In this document: piece by piece, positions 61,868-64,000 of the stretch | Numbering within the stretch: position 1 is the stretch's first letter | Layout: the number at the start of each line of letters is the position of its first letter | NCBI RefSeq assembly: GCF_012030425.1 | Contig: NZ_JAAUVN010000002.1 | Location: 124,001 to 188,000 of the forward strand | Reading direction: 5' to 3' | Origin: Sphingobacterium sp. B16(2022) | GTDB taxonomy: Bacteria; Bacteroidota; Bacteroidia; Sphingobacteriales; Sphingobacteriaceae | DNA: 64,000 nt | Position numbers and translations under genes: made by a program | Notes under the pieces: generated by a model | Databases searched by the model: none | The model's input: only the letters and a program-made list of their open reading frames with translations | Told to the model about the DNA's origin: nothing

Positions 61868-62642
61868 AATTTTTGATAAAGATGTTGGTGAAAAAATGAA
61901 CGATGGTTTCTGCTATACGAGTAGGTTCTTGTATAGGAATGTTATGATCACCCGGTATTAACTTAAGTGATGCATGATTGATCTGCTCTTTTAGCCATTC
62001 GCCAGTTGGTCTGCAATTTGAATCAGCTCCATACAGCAATAGGGACGGCATGGGCAATTGCGCATGACGAATGTCTTCTAGAAAATGCTTCTCCGTGACC
62101 ATATCTGTTTTGATACTGGTTTGTTGAAACAAGAATTCATATTGACGATGGTTTTTTTCCATCTGTCTTTTACCCATTTTGACTTTAGTCGTATCGGTAA
62201 AGTTAGCGACGTAGTGTTCCAGAAATTCCTTACTGTACTCTTCGATGATATCACGTGCTTTCTCATCTTGTGGATCAGGAGCTTCCATGATAACGAGTTT
62301 CTGTATGCGACTTGGGCTGATTATAGCGGTTTTTAAGGCAATAAGACCTCCAAAGCTATAACCAACTAGGAATACTTGCTCGAGCTGCAGATGATCCATC
62401 AGGTCTAACAGGTCCGTCGCCATATGATCCAGATCATAGCCGGTCAAAACACGTTCGCTCATTCCATGACTTTTCAAGTCATACATCACCACGTGAAAGT
62501 GCTGCGCCAAGATTGGCGCAATATTAAAATAATAAACAGAAAGATTGCTAAACATACCGTGGATCAATACCACGGTTTGCTTAGCACCTTTGTTTAGCTC
62601 TTGTATATGAACTTTTTTGTTGTTTATGTCAATTATTGGCAT
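61860..62642 (-). CDS. Alpha/beta hydrolase
   Basis: This 260-residue hydrolase has the oxyanion motif VLIHGM, the nucleophile motif GYSFGG (S96) and a likely catalytic histidine in GDHNIP near residue 238. The aspartate is probably in YGADSNC. The overlap with the glycosyltransferase gene (8 bp) and with the ACP gene (10 bp) places it in the cluster. It may act as a thioesterase or as an esterase on the product; neither can be told apart from sequence. Confidence 0.85.
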   Translation of the reverse strand: MPIIDINNKKVHIQELNKGAKQTVVLIHGMFSNLSVYYFNIAPILAQHFHVVMYDLKSHGMSERVLTGYDLDHMATDLLDLMDHLQLEQVFLVGYSFGGLIALKTAIISPSRIQKLVIMEAPDPQDEKARDIIEEYSKEFLEHYVANFTDTTKVKMGKRQMEKNHRQYEFLFQQTSIKTDMVTEKHFLEDIRHAQLPMPSLLLYGADSNCRPTGEWLKEQINHASLKLIPGDHNIPIQEPTRIAETIVHFFTNIFIKNYG

Positions 62643-62932
62643 TCGTAGATATAGTTGATAATCATGCGGAGGTCAAGGTTGATCAATTGATCTAGATCCA
62701 TAGAAGATAACCATCCTGTAAAATCGATTTGATCGCCAAAATATGTTTTGATTTTCTCTGAAAATGATACAATCTCAATACTGTCCATTTCCAGATCTTT
62801 TGTAAAAGAGCTTTCAGGAGTGATATCCATTTCTTCTACAAATTCTTCACCTATTACTTCTGTAATAAAACCTTTTAAAAGTGTGAATAACTCTTCGTGG
62901 TTCATTTTTAATGTTGGGTTTACAGTGTCCAT
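62633..62932 (-). CDS. Stand-alone acyl carrier protein
   Basis: This 99-residue protein is an acyl carrier protein with the phosphopantetheine site DSIE (S51) in KDLEMDSIEIVSF. It is acidic, as usual for the family, and has a slightly long tail. It overlaps the PKS-end gene by 13 bp and the hydrolase gene by 10 bp. It probably holds the growing or finished acyl chain. An internal methionine at position 10 is an alternative start. Confidence 0.9.
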   Translation of the reverse strand: MDTVNPTLKMNHEELFTLLKGFITEVIGEEFVEEMDITPESSFTKDLEMDSIEIVSFSEKIKTYFGDQIDFTGWLSSMDLDQLINLDLRMIINYIYECQ

Positions 62933-64000
62933 CCGATAATATAATTATTATGTTTTATAGTTTTAATTTCAATATTGTTGATCCACAGGTGATCGTCAAG
63001 AATTTTTTCGACAGCATATGCTTTGGGATTTCCCTGTAGTCCTTTACCGATGAATTTTCCATAGGCTTCTTTGGCTACCCAAAAGCGGGTCGTCCACTCT
63101 GCTTGATTTCTCTCTTTTAATAATTGGAGCTCAGCATCGGTAAATACCAGTGGATAGAATCCAGCGCTACGTTCTTCTATAATCTCCATATCAATACCTA
63201 CTGGTCTATCATAGCGTGCAATAGCAACGGCGTCTTTTCCTTTGTGGGCTAATGAAACGTGGATGTTATCCGTAGCCTCACCAATAAGATAGGGTTTACC
63301 TGCTTCATCAGTACTTATTTCAAAAGTAATGGGGTAGTGTGCATCTCCTTTTTGTTTGAGTAAAAGGTGACGAACAGCATCTTTTACTGCTACTCGACTA
63401 ACCATCCAGGTTTTTCGTTTATTGGGCATCAACTTCGCGTGGTGTTGTTTCTCTGTTTGGTTGAAATAACGCTTAAGTACAAAATCCCAAGATGCAACTC
63501 GAGAGTAAGCTTGGTGGAAATAGAATACTTCAGGAGTTATTTGCTCAGATAAACGGTTATGCGAAGGGGACATGGAAACGTTCCATAAGGCGTCATCAAT
63601 TTCCAGTCTTCGGTTTTGCCATCCACTGATCGCACACCATACTTTTCCATCTCGCTTGAGTATGATTTCTCCAATAGCAAATTCTGCATTTAACTCCGTC
63701 AGCATACAGGTACATTCAAACATACCTTCTTGGTCAAGCATCTCTTCGAAGAATTCAATTTCTCTGATTTTAACAGGAAAAGCGATCCGATCTTGCGTTA
63801 AAGTGAGCTGTAACCACAAACCAAATAACTGGCCTGCATTGTCCAATAATGATCCTTTCCCCCCATTACCTTTAATCATACCAATGATACCTTTGGTTCC
63901 AACGGCCATAATTTCTGTGATACCCTGATAGGCTTGTCCATGAAACATATGATTTTCATAGATTTCTTCAGGTGTTCTATGGATTGGTAACAAATCTCCA
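62920..64000 (-). CDS. Polyketide-synthase-type dehydratase domain fused to 4'-phosphopantetheinyl transferase (N-terminus beyond window)
   Basis: The frame is open to the right edge (residues GDLLPIHRTP at the border), so only the C-terminal part is seen; a TTG at 63993 is not a true start. Residues up to about 125 resemble the second hotdog of a PKS dehydratase, with D51 and Q55 (counted from 63993) in LLDNAGQLFGLW. Residues about 195-357 form a 4'-phosphopantetheinyl transferase, with PVGIDMEIIEERS and the WVAKEAYGKF motif. A large multidomain PKS with its own activating enzyme at the C-terminus is the likely whole. The ACP gene overlaps its end. Confidence 0.82.
   Translation of the reverse strand, partial: GDLLPIHRTPEEIYENHMFHGQAYQGITEIMAVGTKGIIGMIKGNGGKGSLLDNAGQLFGLWLQLTLTQDRIAFPVKIREIEFFEEMLDQEGMFECTCMLTELNAEFAIGEIILKRDGKVWCAISGWQNRRLEIDDALWNVSMSPSHNRLSEQITPEVFYFHQAYSRVASWDFVLKRYFNQTEKQHHAKLMPNKRKTWMVSRVAVKDAVRHLLLKQKGDAHYPITFEISTDEAGKPYLIGEATDNIHVSLAHKGKDAVAIARYDRPVGIDMEIIEERSAGFYPLVFTDAELQLLKERNQAEWTTRFWVAKEAYGKFIGKGLQGNPKAYAVEKILDDHLWINNIEIKTIKHNNYIIGWTL

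Overview
The window is AT-rich DNA from a Bacteroidota bacterium, most probably a Sphingobacterium-like member of the Sphingobacteriaceae. The evidence is a SusC/SusD pair, large TonB-dependent receptors with carboxypeptidase-regulatory N-termini, LytS/LytTR signalling, TAnnTTTG-type promoters with TTTG about 19 nt upstream, the pyrG-yidC arrangement and a DUF6266 remnant. The assignment rests on gene content and recognition of families; no database search was possible.

Layout. 1-1262: end of a LytS-type histidine kinase and its LytTR response regulator. 1873-4785: glycine betaine/proline-type ABC importer (ATPase with CBS domains, permease, lipoprotein receptor) behind a long structured leader. 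4880-10016: a siderophore-type TonB receptor, a RibD/DHFR-like reductase, a short-chain dehydrogenase and a small lipoprotein. 10220-26474: a nickel and urea region, consisting of hypA, hypB, ureE-1, a FecBCD/BtuFCD-type ABC importer, a GNAT acetyltransferase and a TonB receptor, then ureABC, an outer-membrane barrel gene, ureE-2, ureF, ureG, ureD, a urea transporter and a DUF2490 protein. Two small exported proteins in this region share an identical 20-nt promoter element. 26471-34972: AraC regulator, META lipoprotein, yidC, pyrG, an acyltransferase-3, a CBM9-like protein and rplS. 35315-35391: tRNA-Pro(UGG). 35429-40573: a decaying stretch holding a G+C-richer TPR gene that looks recombinant, plus relics of a condensation-type acyltransferase, a DUF6266 gene and an alpha/beta hydrolase. 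40574-53439: a SusCD locus with oxidative sugar enzymes (c-type cytochrome sugar dehydrogenase-like protein, DUF4432, ManA-like cupin, sugar isomerase/epimerase, Gfo/Idh/MocA dehydrogenase, DUF1080 hydrolase). 53991-56265: orphan histidine kinase and an HdeD-like membrane protein. 56377-64000 (minus strand, running off the right edge): a polyketide/lipid-type biosynthetic cluster with a DH-phosphopantetheinyl transferase fusion, a stand-alone ACP, an alpha/beta hydrolase, a tandem double glycosyltransferase, two HxxxDG acyltransferases and a small membrane protein.

How the parts may work together. The nickel/urea region looks self-contained: a TonB receptor and ABC importer bring in a metal (chelate), HypA/HypB and two UreE proteins handle nickel, UreFGD load it into urease, and the channel brings in urea. 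The SusCD locus suggests import of a glycoside and its oxidation to a keto-sugar before cleavage. The right-edge cluster looks able to build an acyl/polyketide chain, glycosylate it and esterify it. A relic of one of its acyltransferases lies about 20 kb away, next to the recombinant TPR gene, which links the two places by past duplication or rearrangement.
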